A DNA stretch of 54,023 nt from an uncultured Prevotellaceae bacterium (GCA_900321425.1 ONWA01000033.1:1-54023); one strand, 5' to 3'. Counted from the first letter of the stretch, positions 18,425 to 27,555 are shown. Translations and numbers: made by a program. Notes: generated by a model not told the origin, from the sequence alone.

Positions 18425-19384
18425 ATGAAGAACCTGAAAGTATATGAGCCTGATGATAAGATGATATCCTTGATTAAGGATGACTATAACTTATTGCAGG
18501 CATTGAGTTGTTTTGGTATCAATCTGGGCTTTGGTGACAAGACCGTTCGTCAGACCTGTGAGATGAACCATGTAGACACCTACACTTTCTTGGCAGTGGT
18601 GAACTTTACCATCAACGACCATCACCATTTTGAGGATGATGAGCAGTTGGATGTGAACACCCTTCTTCATTATCTCAAGGCGAGTCATGTGTACTATCTC
18701 GACTTCCAGTTGCCGTTCATTCGTCGTGAACTGGAGGAGAGTCTCAATCTATCCGATTCCGTGGGCAAGCTCATCATGAAGTTCTATGATGAGTATGCCC
18801 ATGAAATCCGTCGTCACATGAAGTATGAGGAGAAGACCCTCTTCCCTTATGTCGAGGGACTGCTGGAGAGAAAGCCCATGAACGACTATAATGTCGAGAC
18901 CTTCTCCAAGCATCATGAGGCGACTGATAAAACGCTTCGCGAACTGAAGCTGATGATCATCAAGTATTTGCCTACCGATGAGCATCATAACCACAAGCTC
19001 ACGGCAACCCTCTATGATATCTACAACAATGAGGAGTGGTTGCGCCATCATGCCGAGGTAGAGGATCATATCTTCACCCCCGCCATCCGTAGGTTAGAGG
19101 AGCGTTCCAAGCAGAGCGACGTTTCGAAAAACATCTCCTCGATGGTGTTCAAGGGCGGTCAGGATAATGGTGATGTGTTGAGCGACCGCGAGCGCGATGT
19201 TATTGTTAGTCTGGTGCAAGGAATGTCGAATAAGGAGATAGCCGACCACCTGTTTATCTCTGTCAATACGGTGATTACCCACCGTCGTAATATCTCGAGG
19301 AAGCTACAGATACATAGTCCTGCCGGGTTGACTATCTATGCGATTGTCAACGGTTTGGTGGATATCTCCAGTGTCAAGCTGTAA
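18425..19384 (+). CDS. hemerythrin-like di-iron sensor fused to a LuxR-type DNA-binding domain
   Basis: A 319-residue regulator. Residues 1-60 resemble the N-terminal domain of ScdA/RIC iron-sulfur repair proteins (CFGINLGFGDKTVRQTC), but the usual Cys-Cys pair is absent. Residues 75-235 form a four-helix hemerythrin-type domain; candidate iron ligands are His82/His88, His126/His131 with Glu135, His163/His164, and His208/His209 with Glu211 and His215. Residues 250-319 are a LuxR/GerE helix-turn-helix (LSDRERDVIVSLVQGMSNKE, ITHRRNISRKL). The likely role, by inference, is a transcription factor sensing oxygen, nitric oxide or iron redox state. It starts 14 bases after rny. Its end lies two bases from the end of a convergent gene with a closely related DNA-binding domain. 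Confidence 0.88.
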   Translation: MKNLKVYEPDDKMISLIKDDYNLLQALSCFGINLGFGDKTVRQTCEMNHVDTYTFLAVVNFTINDHHHFEDDEQLDVNTLLHYLKASHVYYLDFQLPFIRRELEESLNLSDSVGKLIMKFYDEYAHEIRRHMKYEEKTLFPYVEGLLERKPMNDYNVETFSKHHEATDKTLRELKLMIIKYLPTDEHHNHKLTATLYDIYNNEEWLRHHAEVEDHIFTPAIRRLEERSKQSDVSKNISSMVFKGGQDNGDVLSDRERDVIVSLVQGMSNKEIADHLFISVNTVITHRRNISRKLQIHSPAGLTIYAIVNGLVDISSVKL

Positions 19385-19386
19385 TC

Positions 19387-19977
19387 TTAGATTTTATTGA
19401 TGTCTACATACCCATGGGTAACGGCGTAGATGGTGAGTGCTGACACACTCTTCATCCCCAGTTTATCCATGATATTCTTGCGGTGGGTGACCACCGTAGC
19501 GAGACTGATATTCAGTTTCTCCGCTATCTCCTTGTTGATAAAGCCTTGTACGATGAGTGACATCACCTCCAGTTCGCGGTCGGAGAGAATCTTCCGCTCT
19601 AACACCTTAGGCATCGGCGGCAGATGCTGTCCTTCTCCGTGTGCGTGTTGTACAAGAGCTAAGAGCGAACGTACCAACTGTTTCTCGGGCACATTGATAC
19701 AGAGACTGGGGAAATCAGCCAGCTGCGAACTGCTGTCCATCGAGAGGGTCAGTACGATCGTCTTCCGCTTGTTTTCGATAAAGAACGACCTGTTGGACAA
19801 TACCACGTTCATCGCTACGAAATAATGGACGTAGCGTTCAGGGTGGTTGGCCGACAGTTCTGCCATCGACCCATAACAGTCGACTGTGATAATGGGCATC
19901 ACGGTCTGCAACAGTTGTTTCAGTCCGATGCCCGACAGTGTGTTAGGGTCGATGATAGCAATCAGTGGTCGCTCCAT
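19387..19977 (-). CDS. LuxR-type regulator with a degenerate receiver-like domain
   Basis: A 196-residue protein. The N-terminal 125 residues look like a response-regulator receiver (IAIIDPNTLSGIGLKQLL), but the position where the phosphate-accepting Asp is expected reads HYFVAMNVVL, with no Asp, so phosphorylation control is doubtful. The C-terminal LuxR/GerE domain (LSDRELEVMSLIVQGFINKE, VVTHRKNIMDKLGM, SALTIYAVTHGYVDI) is very close to that of the convergent hemerythrin regulator, pointing to shared ancestry or shared DNA targets. The two genes end two bases apart, tail to tail. It lies 15 bases downstream of the decarboxylase beta gene and may be cotranscribed with it. Confidence 0.85.
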   Translation of the reverse strand: MERPLIAIIDPNTLSGIGLKQLLQTVMPIITVDCYGSMAELSANHPERYVHYFVAMNVVLSNRSFFIENKRKTIVLTLSMDSSSQLADFPSLCINVPEKQLVRSLLALVQHAHGEGQHLPPMPKVLERKILSDRELEVMSLIVQGFINKEIAEKLNISLATVVTHRKNIMDKLGMKSVSALTIYAVTHGYVDINKI

Positions 19978-19992
19978 GCAGTAACAGTTATA

Positions 19993-21150
19993 TTATGTGA
20001 GGAATCCCAACAGGGCACCTGCTGCAACGGCTGAGCCGATGACACCTGCCACGTTTGGACCCATCGCATGCATGAGTAGGAAGTTATGACGGTCGTACTC
20101 CAGTCCGAGGTTGTTACTGATACGAGCTGCCATAGGTACGGCACTCACGCCGGCATTACCAATCAGCGGGTTCAGTTTCTTGCCTTCAGGCAGGAACACG
20201 TTCATCAGTTTGACGAACAGCACGCCCGATGCTGTGGCAATCATGAAAGCCATAGCACCCAGTGCGAAGATCTTGATGGTGTTGAAGGTCAGGAACTCCG
20301 ATGCCTGTGTAGAGCAGCCGACGGTCAGTCCTAGCAGCATCACCACGATATCGTTGAGTGCAGCTCCCGCTGTCTTAGCAAGACGTGTTGTCTTGCCGCT
20401 CTCTTTCAACAGGTTACCGAAGAACAGCATACCCAGCAAGGGCAGACCAGAGGGTACGATGAACGTTGTCAGCAACAGTCCGATGATGGGGAAGAGGATA
20501 CGCTCCGTCTGGCTTACCTCACGAGCAGGCTTCATCTTGATGACACGCTCCTTTTGAGTCGTCAGCAGTCGCATGATAAACGGCTGAATGACAGGCACGA
20601 GGGCCATATACGAGTAGGCACACACTGCGATAGCTCCCATCAGGTTGGGCGACAGCTTACTGCTGAGGAAAATAGCCGTAGGACCATCGGCACCACCAAT
20701 AATAGCGATACCAGCAGCCTGACTGGGTTCGAAGCCCATTGCCAATGCCACCATATATGCGCCGAAGATACCAAACTGTGCTGCTGCACCGATGAGCATC
20801 AGCTTCGGGTTTGCCAACAGTGCTGAGAAGTCGGTCATCGCACCGATACCCAGGAAGATGAGTGGTGGATACCATCCCTGTCGCACGCCCTGATAGAAGA
20901 TATTCAGCACGGAGTTGTCCTCATAGAGTCCGATCTCCAGTCCTGCGTCAGCGCGGAAGGGGATATTTCCCAAAATGATACCCAGTCCGATGGGCACGAG
21001 CAACAGCGGCTCAAAATCCTTTTTGATGGCGAGCCAGATGAAGAAAGCTCCCACCGCTATCATGATGAGGTTACCCACCGTTGCATTGGCAAAGCCTGTA
21101 TAGGTGAGAAACTCATTGAAATTCTGTATGATAAATTGTCCTAAATCCAT
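19993..21150 (-). CDS. sodium-translocating decarboxylase beta subunit (oxaloacetate/methylmalonyl-CoA type)
   Basis: The 385-residue membrane subunit that carries Na+ and decarboxylates carboxybiotin. It has about ten hydrophobic segments. Family motifs include FLGIGAMTDFSALLANP, the substrate/Na+ region IIGGADGPTAIFLSSKL with its conserved Asp, and NAGVSAVPMAARISNNLG followed by NFLLMHAMGPNVAGVIGSAV. The nearby mutA/mutB and biotin carrier suggest that the substrate is methylmalonyl-CoA (last step to propionate), but glutaconyl-CoA and oxaloacetate enzymes share these subunits. The alpha carboxyltransferase is absent from the window. Confidence 0.93.
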   Translation of the reverse strand: MDLGQFIIQNFNEFLTYTGFANATVGNLIMIAVGAFFIWLAIKKDFEPLLLVPIGLGIILGNIPFRADAGLEIGLYEDNSVLNIFYQGVRQGWYPPLIFLGIGAMTDFSALLANPKLMLIGAAAQFGIFGAYMVALAMGFEPSQAAGIAIIGGADGPTAIFLSSKLSPNLMGAIAVCAYSYMALVPVIQPFIMRLLTTQKERVIKMKPAREVSQTERILFPIIGLLLTTFIVPSGLPLLGMLFFGNLLKESGKTTRLAKTAGAALNDIVVMLLGLTVGCSTQASEFLTFNTIKIFALGAMAFMIATASGVLFVKLMNVFLPEGKKLNPLIGNAGVSAVPMAARISNNLGLEYDRHNFLLMHAMGPNVAGVIGSAVAAGALLGFLT

Positions 21151-21188
21151 TGATCTCTAATCTCTAAACGCTAAACACTCAACTCTCA

Positions 21189-21641
21189 TTATCCGATGGT
21201 TAGCAGTACGGAGCCCTCCATGACGGAGTCGCCTGGCTTCACGGCGATGGAAGTGACGGTACCCGTTGTTTCCGACTCGATATTGTTCTGCATCTTCATG
21301 GCCTCGAGTACGAGAACCACATCACCAGCGTTTACCTTGTCGCCCACGTTCACCTTCACATCGGTGATAGTGCCAGGCAGTGGTGATTTGATAGCTGTTC
21401 CTGCTCCGGCTGGCGCAGGTGTGGGTGCTGGTGCTGCAGCGGGAGCTGCGGCAGGAGCCTTTGCTACAGGCTTAGGAGCCTCTACCTTCACTTTGTTCAG
21501 CGAACTGGTTGGATTGATGGGCTGTTTCAGCTCCACCTCGAAGGGGATGCCGTTCACATTCACTTTGGCGATGTTGCCTTCTACCTCTTCTATCTCTACA
21601 TCGTAGTCGACACCCTGTACTTTATATTGATATTTCTTCAT
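21189..21641 (-). CDS. biotin carboxyl carrier subunit of the decarboxylase
   Basis: A 150-residue biotinyl carrier. The biotin site EAMKMQNN has the acceptor Lys116. The biotinyl domain occupies about 80-150 (IKSPLPGTITDVKVNVGDKV). A flexible Ala/Pro-rich linker (about 57-80) joins it to an N-terminal beta domain (YQYKVQGVDYDVEIEEVEGN). It shuttles the carboxyl group between the missing carboxyltransferase and the beta subunit. It is encoded 38 bases before the beta gene and 18 after the gamma-like gene, in one leftward operon. Confidence 0.95.
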   Translation of the reverse strand: MKKYQYKVQGVDYDVEIEEVEGNIAKVNVNGIPFEVELKQPINPTSSLNKVKVEAPKPVAKAPAAAPAAAPAPTPAPAGAGTAIKSPLPGTITDVKVNVGDKVNAGDVVLVLEAMKMQNNIESETTGTVTSIAVKPGDSVMEGSVLLTIG

Positions 21642-21659
21642 ATTGTCTTGATAGTTTGA

Positions 21660-22685
21660 TTAATGAATTTCTGGTGTGGTGGGAATCGTAGGTCCCTGAT
21701 GGTTGGTGGGCAAGACGGGATCGCTGAAATGCGTCATCTGCGGCAGTTCATAGTCCCATCCTGTATCCTTGGGTTTGATGGTGATTACGCCGCTCTCCAC
21801 GTCGTGCACATCGTCCTGATACTGTTTGATAGCCATCGAGATGACGGCGATATAGATTTCCTTGTCGATACCTTTCGACTTAAGACCTTCTTTGAGGATG
21901 ACGTTGGTCTTGTGACCCACCTCCATGGTCATCTCCACCGTCTTGGTGATCGGTTTGATGGGTTGGTGTTCAGCCACCTTCTTCGCTGTGTCGATATGTC
22001 GCATCAGCAGTCCGAAGAGCCAGAAGAACACGAACAGCACGGCCAGACAGAAGAATACGATACCCATGGCGAGCAAGGTAATACCCACGCCGTGCGGGTC
22101 TTCGCGCTTCAGTTTGGCATCCTTCGTCTCATCCGTCTGGATGAAGTTCTCGATACCCGGTGTCACATTCTCCTGCGCCTTCACACTCCACGAGTTGTTA
22201 TGTCGCGCATAACTCTGGTTAGCTGCGAGGGCAGGCACGCTTACAGAGTCGATCAGCTCTGTTGCGTTACCGTTGTAGAGACCTATCCACAAGGGTTTCG
22301 ACATCGGTACGCGGAGTGTCAGGTGCAACTTTCCCTTCGAGGGTATCGAGTTGCCGAAGAACACTAAGTGCTGTCGTCCGCCTATCTGCGTGCGCGGTTC
22401 GCCGTTGGGGATGATGCTCATCCTCTTGATACGCTCAGGCACGCTCATCTGAGGGTTGAGTACGGCGCGGTCGGTGGTGAGGTACATTCCTCTGACGTTA
22501 TAGGTCGAGAACGAGGTGTTCTCCAGCTCTATCCACGCCTCCCTGTCGCCAAACTCGTCTTGAATGCTAGCGGTGTTGTTGGTCAGCACCTCGTTGATGC
22601 GGATATTCTTGGCTCCTTGTCCATATACCGCCATCGTCGAGCCTGCCAGCAGCAGTCCACTCAGCAAGAGTTTTAATTGATTCAT
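21660..22685 (-). CDS. OadG-like gamma subunit with an N-terminal lamin-tail-like domain
   Basis: A 341-residue protein. After a signal peptide (cleaved near VYGQ) comes a beta-rich domain resembling lamin-tail domains (NIRINEVLTNN, WIELENTS and a later NQSYAR segment). A single membrane helix follows (about 200-225: GITLLAMGIVFFCLAVLFVF), characteristic of OadG-type small subunits. Then comes a cytoplasmic tail with IAVISMAIKQYQDDVHDVES. Ordinary gamma subunits are only about 80-120 residues, so the outer domain is a large addition. It presumably anchors or assembles the Na+ pump. It starts 47 bases after the transporter gene with no promoter of its own visible. Confidence 0.82.
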   Translation of the reverse strand: MNQLKLLLSGLLLAGSTMAVYGQGAKNIRINEVLTNNTASIQDEFGDREAWIELENTSFSTYNVRGMYLTTDRAVLNPQMSVPERIKRMSIIPNGEPRTQIGGRQHLVFFGNSIPSKGKLHLTLRVPMSKPLWIGLYNGNATELIDSVSVPALAANQSYARHNNSWSVKAQENVTPGIENFIQTDETKDAKLKREDPHGVGITLLAMGIVFFCLAVLFVFFWLFGLLMRHIDTAKKVAEHQPIKPITKTVEMTMEVGHKTNVILKEGLKSKGIDKEIYIAVISMAIKQYQDDVHDVESGVITIKPKDTGWDYELPQMTHFSDPVLPTNHQGPTIPTTPEIH

Positions 22686-22732
22686 TCTACCTTATTTATA
22701 TATAATTCTACGTTATCCACAACTATGATTCA

Positions 22733-24427
22733 CTATCCGCAGAAGAACAACACCACCATTTGTGCGGTGAAGATTCTGAGGAACATCGCCAATGGGTAAA
22801 CCGTCGAGTAACCGAGTGCAGGGGCTTCCTTCGAACAAATAGAGTTTGCGTAGGCCAGTGCGGGTGGATCGGTATAGGTACCAGCCAGCATACCGGCGAT
22901 GATGAAGTAATTGAACTTGTGCTTGATGCGTGCGATGGGTCCTACCACCAAGATTGGTATGATGGTGATGAGGAAGCCTGTCAACACGTAGAGACCTCCG
23001 TCGCCGTCGATGACGGTATCGAAGAACTTGTCGCCAGCCTTGATACCTACACTTGCCAAGAAGAGCACCAGTCCTATCTCTCTCAGCATCATATTCGCCG
23101 AAGTCGTGGTGTAGGTCACCAGACGGATCTTATAACCATAGCGGCCAATCAGGATGGCGATAATGAGCGGTCCTCCTGCGATACCCAATTTCAGGGGCAC
23201 AGGCATTCCTGGTATGGCGATGGGCAGCGATCCAAAGATGATACCCATGATGATACCCACGAATACGGTGGCGATATTTGGCGCATTGAGCCTGCGGATG
23301 GAGTTACCCATCTTATTGGCTACGCGGTCAACGGCATCCTCTGGTCCTACCACCATGATCTTGTCGCCTACTTGCAACGGCAACTGTGTCGATGCGAAGA
23401 GGTCGATACCGTGACGAGTCACACGAGTAACGTTCACGCCGTGCACACTCGAGAAGTGTAGCGACGACAGCGTCTTTCCGTTGATCTTCGGGTTGGTGAT
23501 GAGGATACGTTTCGATACCAGCGGCTGGTCTTGCTGTTCGAAGTCGATGTCGAGCTTCGGTCCGATGAATGCCATGATAGCCTCTTGGTCGGCCTCGGCA
23601 CATACCACCAGCATCTGGTCGCCTGTATGCAACTCGGTATTACCGTTTGGAATTGTCAGTTCCCCGTCTCGAACGATACGTGAGCAAACAAAGTCGCGGT
23701 TCAAGAAGTTGTGCACTTGCAGCAGCGTCTTTCCCTCCAGGTACTTATTGGTTACCTCCAAGTGCATCTTATACGGCTTTTGGCGGGCTTTTACCCCTTC
23801 CAGTGCTGTCAGTTCTTCCTCTTCCTTCTCTAACTTCACCTTACAGATACATTTCACCAGGATAGTGGCTCCGATGATACCCAGCACACCCAGAGGATAG
23901 GCGCAGGCATAGGCAGAGGCAATCTGTGGTGCGTTGCCTGTGCCGAACACCGAGTTCAGTGCTTCGTTGGCGGCACCCAGTCCTGGTGTGTTCGTGACGG
24001 CACCGTAGAGTGTTCCCACCATCATCGGCAGGTTGTTCACGTTGCTGGTGTCGAAGAAAATATAGTAGCAAGCGAACATCACGAGCACGTTGAGCGCGAT
24101 GGCAAGGGCGGCGAGTCCGTTCAGTTTGATGCCCGCCGTTCCGAAACTCTCGAAGAAGCCGGGTCCCACCTGCATACCAATCATAAAGACGAACAGGATC
24201 AGTCCGAAGTCTTGTACGAACGTGAGGATAGGTGTTGGTGCCGTGAATCCGATATGTCCGGCCACGATACCTGCGAAGAGCACAAAGGTGACACCCAGTG
24301 AGATGCCTCCTACTTTGATTTTGCCTAAGTACACGCCTGTGGCGATGACGATGGCGTAGAGCAGTGCGATGTGCGCTACTGAATCGTTCACCGTGAACAG
24401 GTCTTTAAGCCATGATAATGAGTCCAT
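22733..24427 (-). CDS. AspT/YidE-type transporter with two TrkA-C domains
   Basis: A 564-residue inner-membrane protein of the aspartate:alanine-exchanger superfamily. Two blocks of membrane helices (about 15-190 and 385-560) are internal duplicates, with related sequences such as [20 protein letters not shown] and [20 protein letters not shown]. Between them lie two RCK_C/TrkA-C regulatory domains (about 205-370: [12 protein letters not shown] and [13 protein letters not shown]). The substrate is unknown; relatives exchange amino acids or dicarboxylates, which would suit a succinate-producing cell. It heads the leftward operon with the decarboxylase subunits and has a consensus promoter. Confidence 0.9.
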   Translation of the reverse strand: MDSLSWLKDLFTVNDSVAHIALLYAIVIATGVYLGKIKVGGISLGVTFVLFAGIVAGHIGFTAPTPILTFVQDFGLILFVFMIGMQVGPGFFESFGTAGIKLNGLAALAIALNVLVMFACYYIFFDTSNVNNLPMMVGTLYGAVTNTPGLGAANEALNSVFGTGNAPQIASAYACAYPLGVLGIIGATILVKCICKVKLEKEEEELTALEGVKARQKPYKMHLEVTNKYLEGKTLLQVHNFLNRDFVCSRIVRDGELTIPNGNTELHTGDQMLVVCAEADQEAIMAFIGPKLDIDFEQQDQPLVSKRILITNPKINGKTLSSLHFSSVHGVNVTRVTRHGIDLFASTQLPLQVGDKIMVVGPEDAVDRVANKMGNSIRRLNAPNIATVFVGIIMGIIFGSLPIAIPGMPVPLKLGIAGGPLIIAILIGRYGYKIRLVTYTTTSANMMLREIGLVLFLASVGIKAGDKFFDTVIDGDGGLYVLTGFLITIIPILVVGPIARIKHKFNYFIIAGMLAGTYTDPPALAYANSICSKEAPALGYSTVYPLAMFLRIFTAQMVVLFFCG

Positions 24428-24476
24428 AATTGCTGTTTACTATATCGATAGAAATTTCCTCTCTCAAAATTGCCTG

Positions 24477-24508
24477 CAAAGTTACTTTTTTTTTAGCAAA
24501 TATGCAAA
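24477..24508 (-). promoter_or_regulatory. promoter of the transporter/decarboxylase operon
   Basis: On the minus strand TAACTTTG (24484-24477) is preceded by TTTG (24508-24505) at exactly 20 bases. The expected start near 24470 leaves a leader of about 43 nt. Confidence 0.75.
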
Positions 24509-24639
24509 ACTCTGCTCCGTTTTCTTCTGTTAAAAGTTTAAGTTGCGTTTAGGGTGGGGTAATGTTGTGCAACAGACCTTGCAGTGATTTGTCTTTTTTG
24601 CTAGCAGAAATATGTTTTTTTCTCTCGATAATTTTTATA

Positions 24640-24787
24640 TCCCTAACTTAGAAACATAAGTACCAAACTTAGAGACAACTGTACCTAAGTTAGGGACATA
24701 TATCCCAAACTTAGGGATATAAATTTTTAGCTTTGGAAAATAAAATTTTCAATTTGGGAAAATAAATTTTTAACTTAGGGGATTTCG
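24640..24787. repeat. seven degenerate 21-22 bp tandem quasi-palindromic repeats
   Basis: Seven consecutive units of 21, 21, 21, 22, 22, 21 and about 20 bases start at 24640, 24661, 24682, 24703, 24725, 24747 and 24768. The core reads roughly TCCCTAACTTAGGGA; unit 4 has perfect ATATCCC/GGGATAT arms, and unit 3 is close to the reverse complement of unit 1. Later units drift to TTTCAATTTGGGAAAATAAA. There are no spacers. The array ends about 20 bases before the -7 box of the TraX-like gene. A 21-base period puts every unit on the same face of the helix, as expected for an operator array. The remaining sequence between 24509 and 24640 shows nothing I can name. Confidence 0.8.
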
Positions 24788-24806
24788 TTATTCAAGTGAT
24801 TTGTAC

Positions 24807-24814
24807 TACCTTTG
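24807..24814 (+). promoter_or_regulatory. -7 box of the TraX-like gene
   Basis: TACCTTTG matches the consensus. No TTG is present at -33; instead the last unit of the 21-bp repeat array ends at that distance, so activation by a bound factor is plausible. Confidence 0.5.
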
Positions 24815-24843
24815 CAAGTCGAATGGATTGCTCGAACATACCT

Positions 24844-25548
24844 ATGCCCAAACGCGTGCTGACAGGAAGCGCACTGAAAATAATCGCTATCCTGACAATG
24901 GCTATCGACCATATAGCCTCGCATCTGCTGCGTTATCAGGAGGCGTTTACGGCACCGCTGATCACCTATCACGACCATTATATCTCGTGGTATTTCCTGC
25001 TGCGCTGCGTGGGACGACTGGCATTCCCTATCTTTGCCTTCCTGATTGTGGAGGGCTTCATTCATACCCGTGACAGACGACGCTACGGACGTAATCTATT
25101 GGTGTGCGCACTCATCTCCGAGATACCTTGGGCATTGACGCATCACGGCTTTCACCTGATGGGTCATAACGTGATATTCACCTTGTTTTGGGGATTTCTC
25201 GGACTCTGCGTCATCGAGCGCTATCGCTCCGACTGGCGCAAGGTGGGAAGCATACTGGTGGCGATGATGGTGGCTGCTATCTTCTTCCGAGCCGACTACA
25301 ATGCATCGGGCTTTGCGCTGATTGTGATGCTCTACGTGCTGCGCCGACACTTAGCATTGCAGGTACTCGTGGGTTGTACGATGCTGCCGATGAAATGGGT
25401 GGCAGGCCTCGCCTTTATTCCTATCGCGATGTACAACGGTGAGCGCGGATTCATTCGCGGCACATGGGGAAAGTATCTCTTCTATGCCTTCTATCCCCTT
25501 CATCTCCTTGTCATCTGGATGGTGAAACAGGCGATGGGAATAGGGTAG
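24844..25548 (+). CDS. TraX-family integral membrane protein
   Basis: A 234-residue polytopic membrane protein. The N-terminal RVLTGSALKIIAILTMAIDH with the conserved Asp-His, the RCVGRLAFPIFAFLIVEGF segment and the C-terminal FYAFYPLHLLVIWMV match the TraX family, whose founder acetylates F-pilin; chromosomal members have no proven role. No conjugation genes are near, so the name is by family only. I choose the ATG at 24844: an upstream GTG (24796) precedes the promoter box, and the ATG at 24823 would sit almost on the transcription start. Its regulation looks unusual because of the repeat array just upstream. Confidence 0.87.
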   Translation: MPKRVLTGSALKIIAILTMAIDHIASHLLRYQEAFTAPLITYHDHYISWYFLLRCVGRLAFPIFAFLIVEGFIHTRDRRRYGRNLLVCALISEIPWALTHHGFHLMGHNVIFTLFWGFLGLCVIERYRSDWRKVGSILVAMMVAAIFFRADYNASGFALIVMLYVLRRHLALQVLVGCTMLPMKWVAGLAFIPIAMYNGERGFIRGTWGKYLFYAFYPLHLLVIWMVKQAMGIG

Positions 25549-25602
25549 AAACGTTCTTGGACGGTCGTATCGATTTTTTGTGCATTTTTATTCGCAATAA
25601 TT

Positions 25603-25634
25603 TTTGTGCGATTCAGAAATTATTAGTACCTTTG
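25603..25634 (+). promoter_or_regulatory. promoter of mutA/mutB
   Basis: TTTG (25603-25606) lies 20 bases before TACCTTTG (25627-25634). The start should be near 25641, with a leader of about 42 nt. I looked for a cobalamin riboswitch and saw no room for one. Confidence 0.7.
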
Positions 25635-25682
25635 CACGTCGAACTTAAGACAATGAGAACTTATATAATATTTTAAAAATCT

Positions 25683-27536
25683 ATGGCAAACAAAGAAAAG
25701 CTCTTTACCGAGTTTACTGTGCCTACCACCCAGGAGTGGTTGGACAAGATTGAAGTGGACCTGAAAGGTGCCGACTTCCAGAAGCGCTTGGTATGGAGAA
25801 CCAACGAGGGCTTCAACGTACAGCCCTTCTATCGCCGCGAAGACTTGAAGAACCTGAAGACACCAGACTCACTGCCTGGTGAGTTCCCCTTCGTGCGTGG
25901 TAACAAGAAAAACTCTAATGAGTGGTACGTGCGACAGAATATCGTAGTGAACGACCCCGCTGAGGCTAATAAGAAAGCCCTCGACATCCTGAACAAGGGT
26001 GTGGACAGCATCGGCTTCAAACTGGGTCATGCAGAGCTCAGCGCCGACTTCATCGAGACGCTGCTCAAGGATATCCGCCTCGACATTGTGGAGGTGAGCT
26101 ATCGCGCTTGTATGCGTCACGCTCTGCAGCTGGCCGACCTGTTGGTGGCTTACTTCGAGAAGCAGGGCTACGACAAGGAGAAGATTGTGGGTGGCGTAGG
26201 CTTCGACCCCATCGAGCGTATGTTGATGAAAGGCAAGGACAGCACATTCTTGCTCGCCGATATGCCTAAACTCGTGGAGAAACTGAAGAACTATCCCAAC
26301 CTGCGCTGCGTGATGGTACACAGCGACCTGCTGAACAACAGCGGCGCATACATCGTACAGGAACTAGGTTACGCTCTCGCATGGGGTAACGAGTACCTGC
26401 AGCAGCTCACCGATGCCGGCGTAGACGTGGACTTGGCCGCTAAAAAGATCAAGTTCTATATGGGTGTCAGCGAGAACTATTTCATGGAGATTGCGAAATT
26501 CCGTGCTGCCCGTCTGCTATGGGCACAAATCGTGAAACAGTATGAGCCGAAGTGCGACTGCGCCTGCAAGATGGTGATCAACGCTTCGACCTCAACCTAT
26601 AACCAGACGGTATTCGACAGCTATGTCAACCTGTTGCGTTCGCAGACAGAGGCGATGAGTGCTGCCCTCGGTGGCGTACACTCAATGGTAGTCACTCCGT
26701 TTGATGCGCCCTATGAGAAGCCGACAGACTTCAGCGAGCGTATCGCCCGCAACCAGCAACTGCTCATCAAGGAGGAGTCACACTTCGACCGTATCGTCGA
26801 TGCGTCGGCCGGCTCTTACTATATCGAGCACCTCACCGATGCACTCGCACAGGAGGCTTGGAAGATCTTCCTGAAGGTGGAAGAAGAGGGCGGATTCCTC
26901 GAGGCTGTGAAGAAAGGCAGCGTCCAGGAGGATATCAATGCTACCAACGTGAAGCGTCACGGCGATGCTGCCAAGCGCAAGGAGTTCCTGTTGGGTACCA
27001 ACCAGTTCCCTAACTTCACAGAGAAGAGCGAGGGTAAGCAGCCCATCGCTTGCGACTGCTGCTGTGCTACGCATACTGGCGATGCTGACGTGCCCGCACT
27101 GAAGGCCAGTCGACTGGCGTCTGACTTTGAGACACTGCGTCTGACAACAGAGAAGGCTGCGAAGGTGCCTACAGCATTCATGCTCACCATCGGCAACTTG
27201 GCCATGCGTCAGGCTCGTGCCCAGTTCTCTTGTAACTTCCTCGCTTGTGCCGGCTATAAGGTGATCGACAACCTCGGTTTCAAGACCGTTGAGGAGGGTG
27301 TGGACGCTGCGCTCGAGGCAAAGGCCGACATCGTAGTGATCTGCTCCAGCGACGACGAGTATGCTGAGTATGCCATCCCTGCCTTCAAGTATTTGAATGG
27401 TCGTGCAATGTTCGTAGTGGCTGGTGCTCCTGCTTGCATGGAGGACCTCAAGGCCGCTGGCATCGAGAACTTCATCCATGTGAAATGCAACGTGCTCGAG
27501 ACGTTGAAAGAATATAATCAGAAACTTGGTATTTAA
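25683..27536 (+). CDS. mutA: methylmalonyl-CoA mutase small subunit
   Basis: A 617-residue subunit of the B12-dependent mutase that interconverts succinyl-CoA and R-methylmalonyl-CoA. It contains the TIM-barrel-like mutase domain (LFTEFTVPTTQEWLDKIEVD at the start, then GVSENYFMEIAKFRAARLLW and a DASAGSYYIEHLTDALAQEA segment). The C-terminal flavodoxin-like B12 domain is degenerate: it reads IVVICSSDDEYAEYAIPAF and lacks the DxHxxG cobalamin-ligand motif, as expected for the non-catalytic subunit. A Cys cluster (CDCCCATH, near 455) is present. mutB follows after a gap of about 19 bases. Confidence 0.95.
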   Translation: MANKEKLFTEFTVPTTQEWLDKIEVDLKGADFQKRLVWRTNEGFNVQPFYRREDLKNLKTPDSLPGEFPFVRGNKKNSNEWYVRQNIVVNDPAEANKKALDILNKGVDSIGFKLGHAELSADFIETLLKDIRLDIVEVSYRACMRHALQLADLLVAYFEKQGYDKEKIVGGVGFDPIERMLMKGKDSTFLLADMPKLVEKLKNYPNLRCVMVHSDLLNNSGAYIVQELGYALAWGNEYLQQLTDAGVDVDLAAKKIKFYMGVSENYFMEIAKFRAARLLWAQIVKQYEPKCDCACKMVINASTSTYNQTVFDSYVNLLRSQTEAMSAALGGVHSMVVTPFDAPYEKPTDFSERIARNQQLLIKEESHFDRIVDASAGSYYIEHLTDALAQEAWKIFLKVEEEGGFLEAVKKGSVQEDINATNVKRHGDAAKRKEFLLGTNQFPNFTEKSEGKQPIACDCCCATHTGDADVPALKASRLASDFETLRLTTEKAAKVPTAFMLTIGNLAMRQARAQFSCNFLACAGYKVIDNLGFKTVEEGVDAALEAKADIVVICSSDDEYAEYAIPAFKYLNGRAMFVVAGAPACMEDLKAAGIENFIHVKCNVLETLKEYNQKLGI

Positions 27537-27555
27537 AGAATAGGAGAATTGAATG

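Noticed and set aside
24640-24787. Could the regularly spaced repeats be a CRISPR array?
   Set aside because: Units are directly adjacent with no unique spacers and differ strongly from each other; no cas genes are near.
25549-25682. Cobalamin riboswitch before mutA
   Set aside because: The leader is only about 42 nt and no B12-box-like sequence is seen.
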